A DNA stretch of 64,000 nt from CAXBNB01 sp049115735 (GCA_049115735.1 JAGDZP010000005.1:124001-188000), one strand, 5' to 3'; counted from the first letter of the stretch, positions 29,122-38,456 are shown. A program made the numbers and translations. Notes: generated from the sequence alone by a model not told the origin.

Positions 29122-29961
29122 ATGTCCAAGGATCAAATTTTATTGCTGGTACTAATAATTGTAGGTTTTTCCTACAGCTGTAGTCAAAGTCCATCTAATC
29201 AAGAAGCCGCTAAAGAAGAATGGTTACAGCTTTATAACGGTAAGACTATGGAAGGCTGGTCTCCAAAAATATCAGGTTTCAAAGAGGGAGAAAATTACAA
29301 AAATACGTTTATGGTGGAAGGCGGCTTTCTATCTTGCAACTATAGCGAGTATGACAGTTTTGCCAATGAATTTGGCCACCTCTTTTATATAAAGGAAAAG
29401 TTCTCGCATTATCGCCTGAGAACAAAATATCGCTTTGTTGGAGAGCAAGTGAAAAATGGGCCCGGATGGGCCTATCGCAACAACGGACTTATGCTCCATG
29501 CTCAATCCATTGAAAGTATGGGCATTGATCAGGATTTCCCGAATTCATTAGAGATGCAATTGCTAGCCGGAAAAGGGGAGGGTACAGGAGAAAGGCCGAC
29601 TGGAAACTTATGTACTCCCGGAACGAATGTGTATCTGCAGGACACGCTTTTTACACCTCACTGCATTAGCTCATCTTCCAAAACCTATCATGATGATGTC
29701 TGGGTAAATGCTGAAGCAGTTGTATATGGAGATTCGATTGGCCACCATATTATTGAAGGGGATACGGTACTTACTTTTACTAAACCTACCCTGGACGATG
29801 GTACGCCTGTATTGGAGGGCTACATTACCATTCAGGCAGAGAGCCACCCAACACAATTTGAGAAAATAGAAATATTGAATTTGTGTGGATGCATGGATCC
29901 CAAAGCGAAGAATTACAAGTCCTACTATATTAAGGATGATCCCGACAAGTGCGAATATTGA
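29122..29961 (+). CDS. DUF1080 (3-keto-disaccharide hydrolase family) lipoprotein, second copy
   Basis: A 279-residue lipoprotein (lipobox YSC, Cys20). The DUF1080 fold is recognisable from WLQLYNGKTMEGWSPK, HYRLRTKYRFVG, NNGLMLHAQSIES, SLEMQLLAGKGEG and WVNAEAVVYGD. It differs strongly from the copy at 18322-19008 and carries an extra C-terminal tail (CGCMDPKAKNYKSYYIKDDPDKCEY), with four cysteines, that resembles a short extracellular repeat seen in secreted Bacteroidota proteins. Substrate unknown, probably a sugar conjugate at the cell surface. It is divergent from the AsmA-like gene; 28923-29121 between them holds no clear consensus promoter. Confidence 0.82.
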   Translation: MSKDQILLLVLIIVGFSYSCSQSPSNQEAAKEEWLQLYNGKTMEGWSPKISGFKEGENYKNTFMVEGGFLSCNYSEYDSFANEFGHLFYIKEKFSHYRLRTKYRFVGEQVKNGPGWAYRNNGLMLHAQSIESMGIDQDFPNSLEMQLLAGKGEGTGERPTGNLCTPGTNVYLQDTLFTPHCISSSSKTYHDDVWVNAEAVVYGDSIGHHIIEGDTVLTFTKPTLDDGTPVLEGYITIQAESHPTQFEKIEILNLCGCMDPKAKNYKSYYIKDDPDKCEY

Positions 29962-29979
29962 ATACCTAGTAGTTTGATA

Positions 29980-30411
29980 TTACTTCTTTTCCAGGTTTAG
30001 GAATATGTCCTCCATGAGTTGAAGCTTCATTTTATCCGCAGAGCGTGATATGACAGAATAAGTCATGCCATGAACGTCATTTTCATTCACAAGCCTCAGC
30101 GTATCATTCTTTAGAATCCAGTTGAGCGAATGTATTAAGGTATCACTGCTAAAAATACAGCCTTCATGTCCGTAGGCAGCAATAGTCACAATTCCCTCGT
30201 CGTTGAATTCAAACTGGCCGTCCATTGTGAATTTCGTGGATGGCTCCACCCCGGGATATGATGCCGGATCGGTTTCCCATTCGGCTTTCCATGTTCCGAC
30301 AACCTCCTCTTCTGCATTATCCTCACTGGGTTCTTTATTCCCTTTTTGCGTGCAGCTAGCGATAGTCAGGAGCATCAAAACAAAGAGTAAGACAGTATGG
30401 CTTTTAGTCAT
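29980..30411 (-). CDS. Small lipoprotein, lipocalin-like
   Basis: A 143-residue lipoprotein (lipobox IASC, Cys20) followed by an acidic linker (KEPSEDNAEEEVVG). The mature part starts with GTWKAEWE and continues as alternating strands (KFTMDGQFEFNDEGIVTIAAYG; ILKNDTLRLVNE; MKLQLMEDIFLNLEKK). This is the pattern of lipocalin-like barrels common among Bacteroidota lipoproteins. The family match is by look only and the function is unknown. It is convergent with the DUF1080 gene and divergent from carB. Confidence 0.65.
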   Translation of the reverse strand: MTKSHTVLLFVLMLLTIASCTQKGNKEPSEDNAEEEVVGTWKAEWETDPASYPGVEPSTKFTMDGQFEFNDEGIVTIAAYGHEGCIFSSDTLIHSLNWILKNDTLRLVNENDVHGMTYSVISRSADKMKLQLMEDIFLNLEKK

Positions 30412-30546
30412 GAATGGTGGTATTTGTTCGAGCCAAAATTATAAGAGATGAGCGAATCTAAAAATTATAACAGGGGCAAAATTGAATTATTATCAATTGT
30501 CAATAATTTGTAGCTGAAATACTTTTTATACTCGAGCTTTCTAATC

Positions 30547-30554
30547 TAAATTTG
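30547..30554 (+). promoter_or_regulatory. -7 promoter element of carB
   Basis: TAAATTTG matches TAnnTTTG exactly and lies 35 bases before the carB ATG. The upstream -33 position has only a T-rich CTTTTT, so the match is partial. Confidence 0.5.
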
Positions 30555-30588
30555 CGCCAATTTGAACCACCCTCAATAGCACTATACT

Positions 30589-33402
30589 ATGCCTAAAGAC
30601 AACAGCATAAAATCAGTTTTGATCATCGGTAGCGGACCTATTATTATTGGTCAAGCTTGTGAATTTGATTACTCAGGATCGCAAGCATCACGCTCACTCA
30701 GGGAAGAAGGAATTGAAGTTACCTTGATAAACTCCAACCCTGCGACTATCATGACTGATAGTGTAACGGCCGATAATATTTATTTGAAGCCTCTGACTAA
30801 GCAGTCGATTCGGGAGATCCTCGAAAAACATGATATTGATGCTGTGCTGCCAACCATGGGTGGTCAGACTGCATTGAATCTCGCTATTGACTGTGAAAAT
30901 GCAGGAATATGGGAGAAGTATGGTGTGAAGATGATTGGCGTAGATATTGGTGCCATTGAAACCACAGAAGACCGAGAGAAGTTTCGACACAAAATGATCG
31001 AAATAGGAGTGGATGTGTGTACAGGAGAAACGGCTACCTCATTTTTAAGAGGAAAGGAAATCGCTCAGGAAATAGGCTTTCCGTTGGTAATTCGACCTTC
31101 TTATACGCTTGGAGGATATGGCGGAGGTTTTGTCAACACCCCTGAAGAATTTGATACGGCGCTTAATGCTGGCCTGCAAGCTTCACCTATCCATGAGGTA
31201 TTGGTTGAGCAGAGTATTCTAGGGTGGAAAGAATATGAGCTTGAGCTTTTGAGAGATAATATTGGAAATATCATCATCATCTGTTCGATTGAAAACTTTG
31301 ATCCGATGGGTGTGCATACAGGTGACTCCATTACAGTTGCGCCTGCAATGACCTTACCGGATACCGTGTACCAAAGAATGCGTGATATGGCTAAGACCAT
31401 GATGAACGCCATTGGTCAGTTTGCTGGTGGATGTAACGTACAATTCTCTGTTCACCCAGAGACAGATCAAATTATCGGGATCGAGATCAATCCTAGAGTA
31501 TCTCGTTCTTCGGCTTTAGCTTCGAAAGCCACCGGGTATCCAATTGCGAAAGTTGCCGCTAAGTTGGCCATTGGATACAACCTCGATGAACTGAATAATC
31601 AGATCACAAAAACGACCTCCGCTTTCTTTGAGCCAGCGTTGGATTATGTGATAGTAAAAATACCAAGATGGAATTTTGATAAGTTTCAGGGCTCTGACAG
31701 AAAGCTTGGCCTTCAAATGAAGTCTGTTGGTGAGGCTATGGGTATCGGAAGAAACTTCCAGGAAGCATTACAAAAAGCTTGTCAGTCTCTGGAAATCAAG
31801 AGAAACGGTTTGGGAGCTGACGGTCGAGAGTTGCAAAACCAGCAAGAAATACTTGAAAGCCTTGAACACCCAAGCTGGAACAGATTGTTCCATATTTATG
31901 ATGCCTTCAAAATGGGCATTCCTTTTAAGACGATCAAAAAGCTTTCTAAAATTGATGATTGGTTTCTTCACCAAATAGAAGAATTGCTAATTCTTGAAAA
32001 AGAGATAGAAAGTTACTCGCTTGATAGCTTGCCTAAAGCCCTGCTGAAAACAGCGAAAGAAAAAGGTTATGCCGATAGACAAATAGCTCACTTACTCAAG
32101 TGCCTTGAAAGTGAAGTTTATAATAAAAGAAATGATGAGGGCATCAAGCGAGTATACAAACTAGTCGACACCTGCGCCGCAGAATTTGAAGCACAGACGC
32201 CTTACTATTATTCATCATTTGATGACGAGAACGAATCTGTGTCTAGTGACAAGAAAAAAATTATTGTTCTTGGGTCAGGACCTAACAGGATCGGACAAGG
32301 AATCGAATTTGATTACTCCTGCGTGCATGGTGTATTGGCTGCAAAGGAGTGTGGTTATGAGACTATCATGATCAACTGCAACCCTGAGACGGTTTCTACG
32401 GACTTTGATGTTGCAGACAAACTCTACTTCGAACCAGTTTTCTGGGAGCATATTTATGACATCATTCTTCATGAAAACCCTGTTGGAGTGATCGTTCAGC
32501 TTGGTGGACAGACGGCTTTAAAACTTGCGGAGAAATTCACCAGATATGGAATCAAGGTAATTGGAACAAGCTATGAGGCCCTGGATCTTGCGGAAGATAG
32601 AGGGCGTTTTTCCGACCTATTGAAGGAACTGGAAATTCCATATCCAGAATATGGAACTGTTGAAGATGCAGATCAAGCAATTGAATTGTCAAAAGAAATT
32701 GGCTTCCCATTGTTGGTTCGACCAAGCTATGTTCTCGGTGGACAGAGTATGAAGATCGTAATCAATGAACGAGAAATGGAGGAGCATGTAGTGAACCTGT
32801 TGAAGGACAAACCTGACGGCAGAATCCTACTTGATCATTTCTTAGAAGGTGCTATTGAAGCTGAAGCAGATGCTATTTGTGATGGAGATGATGTGTACAT
32901 TATCGGTATCATGCAGCACATCGAACCTGCCGGTATTCACTCCGGAGATTCTTATGCGGTCCTGCCTCCCTATAACCTGGGAGACTTTGTCATGAGACAA
33001 ATCGAAGAATACACTGTGAAGATTGCAAAAGCACTGGAAACTGTTGGGTTGATCAACATTCAGTTTGCTATTAAAGACGACAAAGTATATATCATCGAAG
33101 CAAATCCAAGGGCTTCTCGTACAGTTCCATTCATTTGTAAGGCATACAAAGAGCCTTATGTGAACTATGCAACCAAAGTGATGCTCGGTGAGAAAAAGGT
33201 AAAAGATTTTGATTTCAAACCATACAAAAGTGGCTATGCTATCAAAGAGCCAGTCTTCTCATTCCACAAGTTTCCAAATGTGAACAAGGAGCTGGGACCA
33301 GAGATGAAATCTACGGGTGAAGCCATCTATTTCATCGATGATTTGATGGATGATTATTTCATGAAAATATACAGTGAGCGAAACTTATACCTTAGTAGAT
33401 AA
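30589..33402 (+). CDS. carB: Carbamoyl-phosphate synthase large subunit
   Basis: Makes carbamoyl phosphate for pyrimidine and arginine synthesis with the glutaminase subunit CarA, which is not in this window. Both homologous halves are present: GSGPIIIGQACEFDYSG at residue about 12 opens the first, VLGSGPNRIGQGIEFDYS at about 560 opens the second, each with its ATP-grasp domain (EINPRVSRSSALASKATG; EANPRASRTVPFICKAYKEP). The protein stops at residue 937, soon after GPEMKSTGEAIYF. It therefore lacks the roughly 130-residue MGS-like allosteric domain of the enterobacterial enzyme, where UMP and ornithine act. This seems usual for the phylum. DUF4834 follows 12 bases later. Confidence 0.95.
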   Translation: MPKDNSIKSVLIIGSGPIIIGQACEFDYSGSQASRSLREEGIEVTLINSNPATIMTDSVTADNIYLKPLTKQSIREILEKHDIDAVLPTMGGQTALNLAIDCENAGIWEKYGVKMIGVDIGAIETTEDREKFRHKMIEIGVDVCTGETATSFLRGKEIAQEIGFPLVIRPSYTLGGYGGGFVNTPEEFDTALNAGLQASPIHEVLVEQSILGWKEYELELLRDNIGNIIIICSIENFDPMGVHTGDSITVAPAMTLPDTVYQRMRDMAKTMMNAIGQFAGGCNVQFSVHPETDQIIGIEINPRVSRSSALASKATGYPIAKVAAKLAIGYNLDELNNQITKTTSAFFEPALDYVIVKIPRWNFDKFQGSDRKLGLQMKSVGEAMGIGRNFQEALQKACQSLEIKRNGLGADGRELQNQQEILESLEHPSWNRLFHIYDAFKMGIPFKTIKKLSKIDDWFLHQIEELLILEKEIESYSLDSLPKALLKTAKEKGYADRQIAHLLKCLESEVYNKRNDEGIKRVYKLVDTCAAEFEAQTPYYYSSFDDENESVSSDKKKIIVLGSGPNRIGQGIEFDYSCVHGVLAAKECGYETIMINCNPETVSTDFDVADKLYFEPVFWEHIYDIILHENPVGVIVQLGGQTALKLAEKFTRYGIKVIGTSYEALDLAEDRGRFSDLLKELEIPYPEYGTVEDADQAIELSKEIGFPLLVRPSYVLGGQSMKIVINEREMEEHVVNLLKDKPDGRILLDHFLEGAIEAEADAICDGDDVYIIGIMQHIEPAGIHSGDSYAVLPPYNLGDFVMRQIEEYTVKIAKALETVGLINIQFAIKDDKVYIIEANPRASRTVPFICKAYKEPYVNYATKVMLGEKKVKDFDFKPYKSGYAIKEPVFSFHKFPNVNKELGPEMKSTGEAIYFIDDLMDDYFMKIYSERNLYLSR

Positions 33403-33414
33403 GTACACCTTCTT

Positions 33415-33675
33415 ATGGTTCTGATAAAATTTTTACTGATTGCTTTCTGCGCATACTGGCTTTTGAAGAGCATCGGTAGATTTTTGTTGTCGGTAGTTTT
33501 GCCCGGTTATATTAAGAAGAAGGCTAACCAACACGCACAGGGTTATAGCCAACAACGGCCGAAGCAAAAACGCCCTGCAGACGGCAATGTGAACATCGAC
33601 TATGTTCCGAACGAAAAGAAGAAACCCAAAACGGACAAAGGCGGAGATTTTGTGGACTATGAGGAGGTGAAGTAG
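33415..33675 (+). CDS. Small membrane protein, DUF4834-like
   Basis: An 86-residue protein with one N-terminal transmembrane segment (about 3-30) and a cytoplasmic, Lys/Gln/Pro-rich tail ending in DKGGDFVDYEEVK. The layout (short membrane anchor, basic linker, closing DYEEV) is that of the DUF4834 family found in Bacteroidota, as I remember it. Function unknown. It starts 12 bases after carB and is probably co-transcribed. The downstream aguB gene is convergent, with one base between. Confidence 0.7.
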   Translation: MVLIKFLLIAFCAYWLLKSIGRFLLSVVLPGYIKKKANQHAQGYSQQRPKQKRPADGNVNIDYVPNEKKKPKTDKGGDFVDYEEVK

Positions 33676-33676
33676 A

Positions 33677-34564
33677 CTAATCCACAAACCTTTTCAAAAT
33701 ATCATCATACTCATCAATCCGTCGGTCTCTAAAGAATGGCCATATTCTACGAACGTCTTCCGAGTGCTTGAGGTCAAGAGATACAACAGCACAAGCCTCT
33801 TCATCACTAGGGCTTTGATGCAAGATTTCTCCTTGAGGGCCACAGACAAAACTATTGCCCCAAAACTGAATCCCCTTGGTTTGGCCAGATGGGTCAGGCT
33901 CATATCCTGTGCGATTCGCAGAAATCACTGGTAGACCATTAGCTACTGCATGCGCTCTTTGTGAGATCATCCAAGCATCCAGTTGGCGTTGCTTTTCCTC
34001 GTCCGAGTCTGTAGACTCCCAACCAATGGCTGTTGGATATATCAGCATATCTGCTCCTTGAAGTGCCATCAATCTGGCAGCCTCTGGATACCATTGATCC
34101 CAGCAAACGAGCACACCTAATTTTCCAACAGAAGTTTGGATTGGTCTGAAACCCAAATCTCCAGGTGTGAAATAGAATTTTTCATAATAGGCTGGGTCAT
34201 CCGGTATGTGCATCTTTCGATATTCCCCGGCAATCGATCCGTCTCTTTCCAATACCACAGCAGTATTGTGATAAATCCCTGCCGCTCGTTTTTCAAACAG
34301 AGAAATGATCAAAACGATTTTAAGCTCTTTAGCCAATTTTCCAAAAAGGTCGGTCGAAGGACCAGGAATGCTTTCCGCCAAATCAAAATTCTTGACATTC
34401 TCTGTCTGACAGAAATAAGGGGTATTATGTAATTCCTGTAGCACAATCAGCTCTGCTCCCTGCGAGGCACAGGCTCGAATATTTGCCTCCAGTTTGGAAA
34501 TATTCGTCTCTACTTCAGAAACATTCCTTTGCTGTACCAAACCTATTTTTAGCGCCTTTTGCAT
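33677..34564 (-). CDS. aguB: N-carbamoylputrescine amidase
   Basis: Nitrilase-superfamily enzyme of 295 residues that hydrolyses N-carbamoylputrescine to putrescine, CO2 and ammonia. The Glu-Lys-Cys triad is visible: E44 (VLQELHNTPYF), K117 (YRKMHIPDD) and C154 (VLVCWDQWYPEAARL). The motifs match plant and bacterial AguB closely. It lies 45 bases after aguA on the same strand, so the two successive steps of the agmatine route to putrescine are encoded together. No arginine decarboxylase is in the window. Confidence 0.92.
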   Translation of the reverse strand: MQKALKIGLVQQRNVSEVETNISKLEANIRACASQGAELIVLQELHNTPYFCQTENVKNFDLAESIPGPSTDLFGKLAKELKIVLIISLFEKRAAGIYHNTAVVLERDGSIAGEYRKMHIPDDPAYYEKFYFTPGDLGFRPIQTSVGKLGVLVCWDQWYPEAARLMALQGADMLIYPTAIGWESTDSDEEKQRQLDAWMISQRAHAVANGLPVISANRTGYEPDPSGQTKGIQFWGNSFVCGPQGEILHQSPSDEEACAVVSLDLKHSEDVRRIWPFFRDRRIDEYDDILKRFVD

Positions 34565-34609
34565 TAATACTAAAGTGTATCTTGATTCTTTGTTCTAAAA
34601 TTCTGACAT

Positions 34610-35653
34610 CTATAAAACGCCTTCCGGATATTGCATGGTCAGGCAATGCAATGATCCTCCCTGTTTGATCAAAGATGAGCAATTTATTCCAATAACTTCC
34701 CGAGTTGGAAATGCTGATTGCAAAAGAACTCTGGCTTCCTCATCCTTCTGCGTGCCATAAAGTGGTAGCAACACAGCAGCGTTCATAATGAGGAAATTTG
34801 CATAGGTGGCCGGCAATCTTTGGTCATTATAATATACCGCATCAGCCATGGGCAGAGGAATCAGTTGGTATGGACTTCCTTCTAAAGTCTGAAATACCTT
34901 GAGTTCTGCTTCCATTGCATTTAGGCTATCATAATGTTCGTCGCTAGGGTCGTCACATTTCACATATGTGATCGTATCCTCAGAGCAAAATCTTGCCAAG
35001 GTATCTATGTGTCCATCCGTATTGTCCCCTACTAACTGTCCATGGTTGAGCCATAAAATTCTTGTTGCGCCTAAAGTCTCCTTCAAGTACTGCTCGACTT
35101 CCTCTTTTGATTTATCGTTTCTGTTATTTGATAAAAAGCAAGAAGAGGTCGTAAGAATAGTTCCTTTTCCATCCGAATCAATGCTTCCACCCTCAAGTAT
35201 AAAGTCGAGATGGTCTTCGTATGCCACTTCTTGATTGAGGATACGGGATTCATAAATGGTTCGGGTGATTCTATTGTCCTTTTCAAAATGATACTTCTTT
35301 CCCCAACCATTGAAGCCAAAATCAAGGATTGTGGGTTTCTCATTTTTAAGAACCGTGATTCCACCATGATCTCTTGCCCAGGTATCATCTGACTCGGCAA
35401 GAAGGAATGTTATATTTTCTTGATTGCAGGCTTTAAGGTCGGCTTTGGTTTCAGCTACATCCTGACATACAACGACAAGCTTTTGCCTCTGACTGATTTC
35501 ATCGGCGATTTGAACAAAACATTCTGTTGCTTCTTTTATAATTGGATTCCAATCTGTTTGTTCGTGTGGCCAGGTAAGTTGAATGGCACTTTGGGGATGC
35601 CACTCAGCAGGGAGAACGAGCGCATCAGGTTTCATTTCTCTGATTTCATCCAA
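34610..35653 (-). CDS. aguA: Agmatine deiminase
   Basis: Converts agmatine to N-carbamoylputrescine. The 347-residue guanidino-group-modifying enzyme shows SDDTWARDHGG near residues 87-97, an EGGSIDSDGKG motif near 155, a NHGQLVGDNTDGHID segment near 205 and the catalytic Cys337 in GGSLHCLTMQ near the C-terminus. Length and motifs are normal. Its 5' end overlaps the 3' end of the siroheme-synthesis gene by 22 bases, which suggests continuous transcription from that gene through aguA to aguB, although the pathways are unrelated. Confidence 0.93.
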   Translation of the reverse strand: MDEIREMKPDALVLPAEWHPQSAIQLTWPHEQTDWNPIIKEATECFVQIADEISQRQKLVVVCQDVAETKADLKACNQENITFLLAESDDTWARDHGGITVLKNEKPTILDFGFNGWGKKYHFEKDNRITRTIYESRILNQEVAYEDHLDFILEGGSIDSDGKGTILTTSSCFLSNNRNDKSKEEVEQYLKETLGATRILWLNHGQLVGDNTDGHIDTLARFCSEDTITYVKCDDPSDEHYDSLNAMEAELKVFQTLEGSPYQLIPLPMADAVYYNDQRLPATYANFLIMNAAVLLPLYGTQKDEEARVLLQSAFPTREVIGINCSSLIKQGGSLHCLTMQYPEGVL

Positions 35654-36231
35654 TCCTTAGTCACCTCGTTCAGCGATTTTACCTTGTGCTCAAAATCACC
35701 TTTTAGCTTATCTCTGATGGCTCCCATGTTTTCCAGCACTTCCTGAATGGAATTGGGAATTTCTTCATTCAAAAACTCCTTGATCCTTTTCGCTACAGTG
35801 GGTGATTTGCCGTTGGTGGAGATTGCGATTTTTAGATCTCCTTTTTGCACAATCGAACCCAGGTAAAAATCACACAAGTCCGGCTTGTCAGCCACATTGC
35901 ACAACAAGCCACGAGCCTTTGTCATTTTCTTTATAAGAGCATTGAGCTCATTGTCATTGGTACCCAATATGACTAATTCCATCCCGTCTAAATCACTTTC
36001 TTCAAATTGCTTCTCTATCAAGGTGATGGTATCATACTGGGAAGCCGCATCCCTTAGTTCTTGATTGAACTCACCAGCAACAATTTTAATCTTGGTAGAG
36101 GGACTATTCGCAAGTACTGCTTCCAGTTTTTCCAATCCAACATAGCGTCCACCTACTATCAACAATGAAAGTGTTTCCAATTTTAGAAAAACAGGAAATA
36201 AAGTGTTGCGAGCGCTATCTTCTTGAGCCAT
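35632..36231 (-). CDS. Precorrin-2 dehydrogenase/sirohydrochlorin ferrochelatase (siroheme synthesis)
   Basis: A 199-residue protein matching the N-terminal half of CysG, or Met8/SirC. It oxidises precorrin-2 with NAD and in many members inserts iron to make siroheme. The NAD-binding start LFPVFLKLETLSLLIVGGRYVGLEK is at residues 11-35. ARGLLCNVADKPDLCDFYLGSIVQKGDLKIAISTNGKSP at about 107-145 is the family signature. No methyltransferase domain is fused, so precorrin-2 must be made by a separate enzyme. It lies downstream of the siroheme-using reductase, whose 3' terminator (36254-36290) stands between them. Confidence 0.9.
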   Translation of the reverse strand: MAQEDSARNTLFPVFLKLETLSLLIVGGRYVGLEKLEAVLANSPSTKIKIVAGEFNQELRDAASQYDTITLIEKQFEESDLDGMELVILGTNDNELNALIKKMTKARGLLCNVADKPDLCDFYLGSIVQKGDLKIAISTNGKSPTVAKRIKEFLNEEIPNSIQEVLENMGAIRDKLKGDFEHKVKSLNEVTKDWMKSEK

Positions 36232-36253
36232 TGTCTTGCAATTTGCCTTAAAA

Positions 36254-36290
36254 TTAAAAAAGCCTGTATATTACTATCCAGGCTTTCCTC
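36254..36290 (-). terminator. Intrinsic terminator after the sulfite/nitrite reductase gene
   Basis: On the minus strand AAAGCCTG (36286-36279) pairs with CAGGCTTT (36266-36259) over a 12-base loop and is followed by a T-rich tract. It lies between the reductase stop and the siroheme gene, so only part of the transcripts may continue. Confidence 0.75.
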
Positions 36291-36305
36291 AAAATTCGTT
36301 GTTTT

Positions 36306-38438
36306 TTATCCTTCGACGGCCGCTTCAACCAATTCTGAAACTGCTGTTTTCTGCACATTACCTAGAAATGCTTCTGCTTCTGCTATGTAGCTCTCAGCAA
36401 ATTCTTTAGATGGCTCATTTTTATTGATCTGCAAAACCTGATCCATAAATGTTCCATCAGCACTCCAAAGCTTGTTATCAGCAAAATGCTCATTGATGTT
36501 GTTCATCACACCAGCTTGCGTATTCACTTCAATACCCTTGTCTGTCAACAATGCTTTCGCTCCATTGATGAAAGTATTGTAGCCATGATAAATAGCGTCT
36601 GAATAATCTTCTGCCTCAAGTGCCTCTTTTGCCCAAGCGAATTTTTCTTCCGCTTCAAATAACAAGGTAGAAACCAAATCGATGATTACACCTGCACATT
36701 CTCCTACTTCTGTCTCAACAACAAACTGTTCAGCCTTACCCCAGTCGATGTAATCGGATGGTTGTAGAGTTGATTGATCTGCATGAGGTTTCAGCATTTG
36801 ATAGAAGTAATCTTTTGTCTGTCTTCTATAATAATCTGCGTAGTATTCCCCATCATTTCTATTTTCCTGATAGTCATCCAAAAGATGTCTCAGAACTTCT
36901 GGTCCTCTTTTACTAGGAATCTTGATTACTTTTTCCGACAAATAGCCTTCACCATCCGGTCTTGATCCTCCTCCAAGTAAAACCTGAAGTGCAGGGAAAA
37001 CCCTTTTATTGGACCTATTTTTCAAGGAGCTACCATGGAAGCCTATCGTTCCTATACTATGCTGACCACATGAGTTTGGACAACCACTGATCTTTATTTG
37101 AATATCATTGTTCGATACAAAGTCAGGGTATTCGTTGATGATAACCTTTTCCAGCTCCAATGCGATCTGCGTACTATCTGAAACACCTAGATTACAAGAG
37201 TCTGTTCCAGGACAAGCCATTACATCCGCTGTGCTTCCATAACCAGGCTCAGCCAAGTAAAGATCATTCAATGCAAGGAAAAGTCCGCTCAGTGCATCTT
37301 TGGTAACATACCTCAGCACATAACCTTGATTTACTGTAACTCTAATGTCATCTCCAGCAAATTTCTTCACTATATCAGCAAACTGATGTGCCTTTTCTGC
37401 ACTCATATCACCCTTAGGCAATTTGATTGCTACTCCAAAATATCCTTCTTGCTTTTGCGCAAATACATTGGTGTTTTCCCAGCTTTGATACTTTGCCGCA
37501 AGTGCTTCTGGTATATCAACAGCTTCAACAGCCGCTGGAAGTTCTGGAGCAGGTACTATGTCCTTGTCTATTTTGTATGATTTTACGCTCAGCGATTTCC
37601 ATTCAGCCTTCACCAACTTCATCACCTCTTCAAGGCCGATATCATTCATCAGGAATTTGAACCTCGCCTTCACCCTTCTTTTTCTCTCCCCATGTCGGTC
37701 AAATACTCTCAGAACAGCCTCAGTAAATGGAATGATTTGATCTTCTTCCAAGAACTCATATCCTAGAACAGCTGGTACAGGTTGTGCGCCAAGCCCGCCA
37801 CCCAACATTACTCTGAAACCTCTTTTCTCCTCGCCGTTTTCAATTTTTACCTTAGGAATAAATCCAATATCGTGAATAAATGAAATGCCAGTATCAGCAT
37901 CACTAGATGAAAAAGAGATCTTGAATTTTCTTCCCATCTCCTGACAAACAGGATTTCTTAGGAAATACCTAAACATTTCTTCAGCATATGGAGAAACATC
38001 AAATGGCTCTTGTGGATCAATACCAGCTTTTGGAGATGCGGTAATATTTCTTACCGTATTACCACAAGCTTCACGCGTCGTGATACTATCTTGTTCGAGT
38101 TTAGCCCACAGTTCTGGAGTTTTTTCCAAGCTCACATAGTGGATCTGAATGTCTTGCCTTGTCGTGGCATGAAGATTTGAGCTACCGTATTCTGTTGAAA
38201 TATCGGCTATTCTTTTCATTTGCTTCACAGTCATGCGACCAAATGGAATTTTGATACGAATCATTTGTACGCCCGGCTGCCTTTGGCCATAGACTCCTCT
38301 CGCTAACCTTAAACTTCGAAACTTGTCAGGATCAATTTTTCCTTCATTATAAAGTTCAATCCTTTTCGCCAAGTCAATGATGTCTTTTTCGACAACCGGA
38401 TTGTTGAGATCCTCTAGTTCATTTCTGAAACTTCTCAT
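36306..38438 (-). CDS. Siroheme [4Fe-4S] sulfite/nitrite reductase with C-terminal HEPN domain
   Basis: A 710-residue enzyme reducing sulfite (or nitrite) by six electrons. Two ferredoxin-like half domains alternate with two siroheme domains (first: STEYGSSNLHATTRQDIQIH at 81-100; second begins about 335). The cluster ligands are C409 and C415 (ACPGTDSC) and C453 and C457 (GCPNSC), the standard C-X5-C and C-X3-C pairs. Residues about 585-700 form a HEPN-type helical domain without an Rx4-6H RNase motif. Sulfite rather than nitrite as substrate is inferred from the cysteine-codon leader upstream. The siroheme gene follows. The start at 38438 lies 19 bases after the attenuator T-run. Confidence 0.9.
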   Translation of the reverse strand: MRSFRNELEDLNNPVVEKDIIDLAKRIELYNEGKIDPDKFRSLRLARGVYGQRQPGVQMIRIKIPFGRMTVKQMKRIADISTEYGSSNLHATTRQDIQIHYVSLEKTPELWAKLEQDSITTREACGNTVRNITASPKAGIDPQEPFDVSPYAEEMFRYFLRNPVCQEMGRKFKISFSSSDADTGISFIHDIGFIPKVKIENGEEKRGFRVMLGGGLGAQPVPAVLGYEFLEEDQIIPFTEAVLRVFDRHGERKRRVKARFKFLMNDIGLEEVMKLVKAEWKSLSVKSYKIDKDIVPAPELPAAVEAVDIPEALAAKYQSWENTNVFAQKQEGYFGVAIKLPKGDMSAEKAHQFADIVKKFAGDDIRVTVNQGYVLRYVTKDALSGLFLALNDLYLAEPGYGSTADVMACPGTDSCNLGVSDSTQIALELEKVIINEYPDFVSNNDIQIKISGCPNSCGQHSIGTIGFHGSSLKNRSNKRVFPALQVLLGGGSRPDGEGYLSEKVIKIPSKRGPEVLRHLLDDYQENRNDGEYYADYYRRQTKDYFYQMLKPHADQSTLQPSDYIDWGKAEQFVVETEVGECAGVIIDLVSTLLFEAEEKFAWAKEALEAEDYSDAIYHGYNTFINGAKALLTDKGIEVNTQAGVMNNINEHFADNKLWSADGTFMDQVLQINKNEPSKEFAESYIAEAEAFLGNVQKTAVSELVEAAVEG

Positions 38439-38456
38439 TATTATAGTAGTGTTTAG

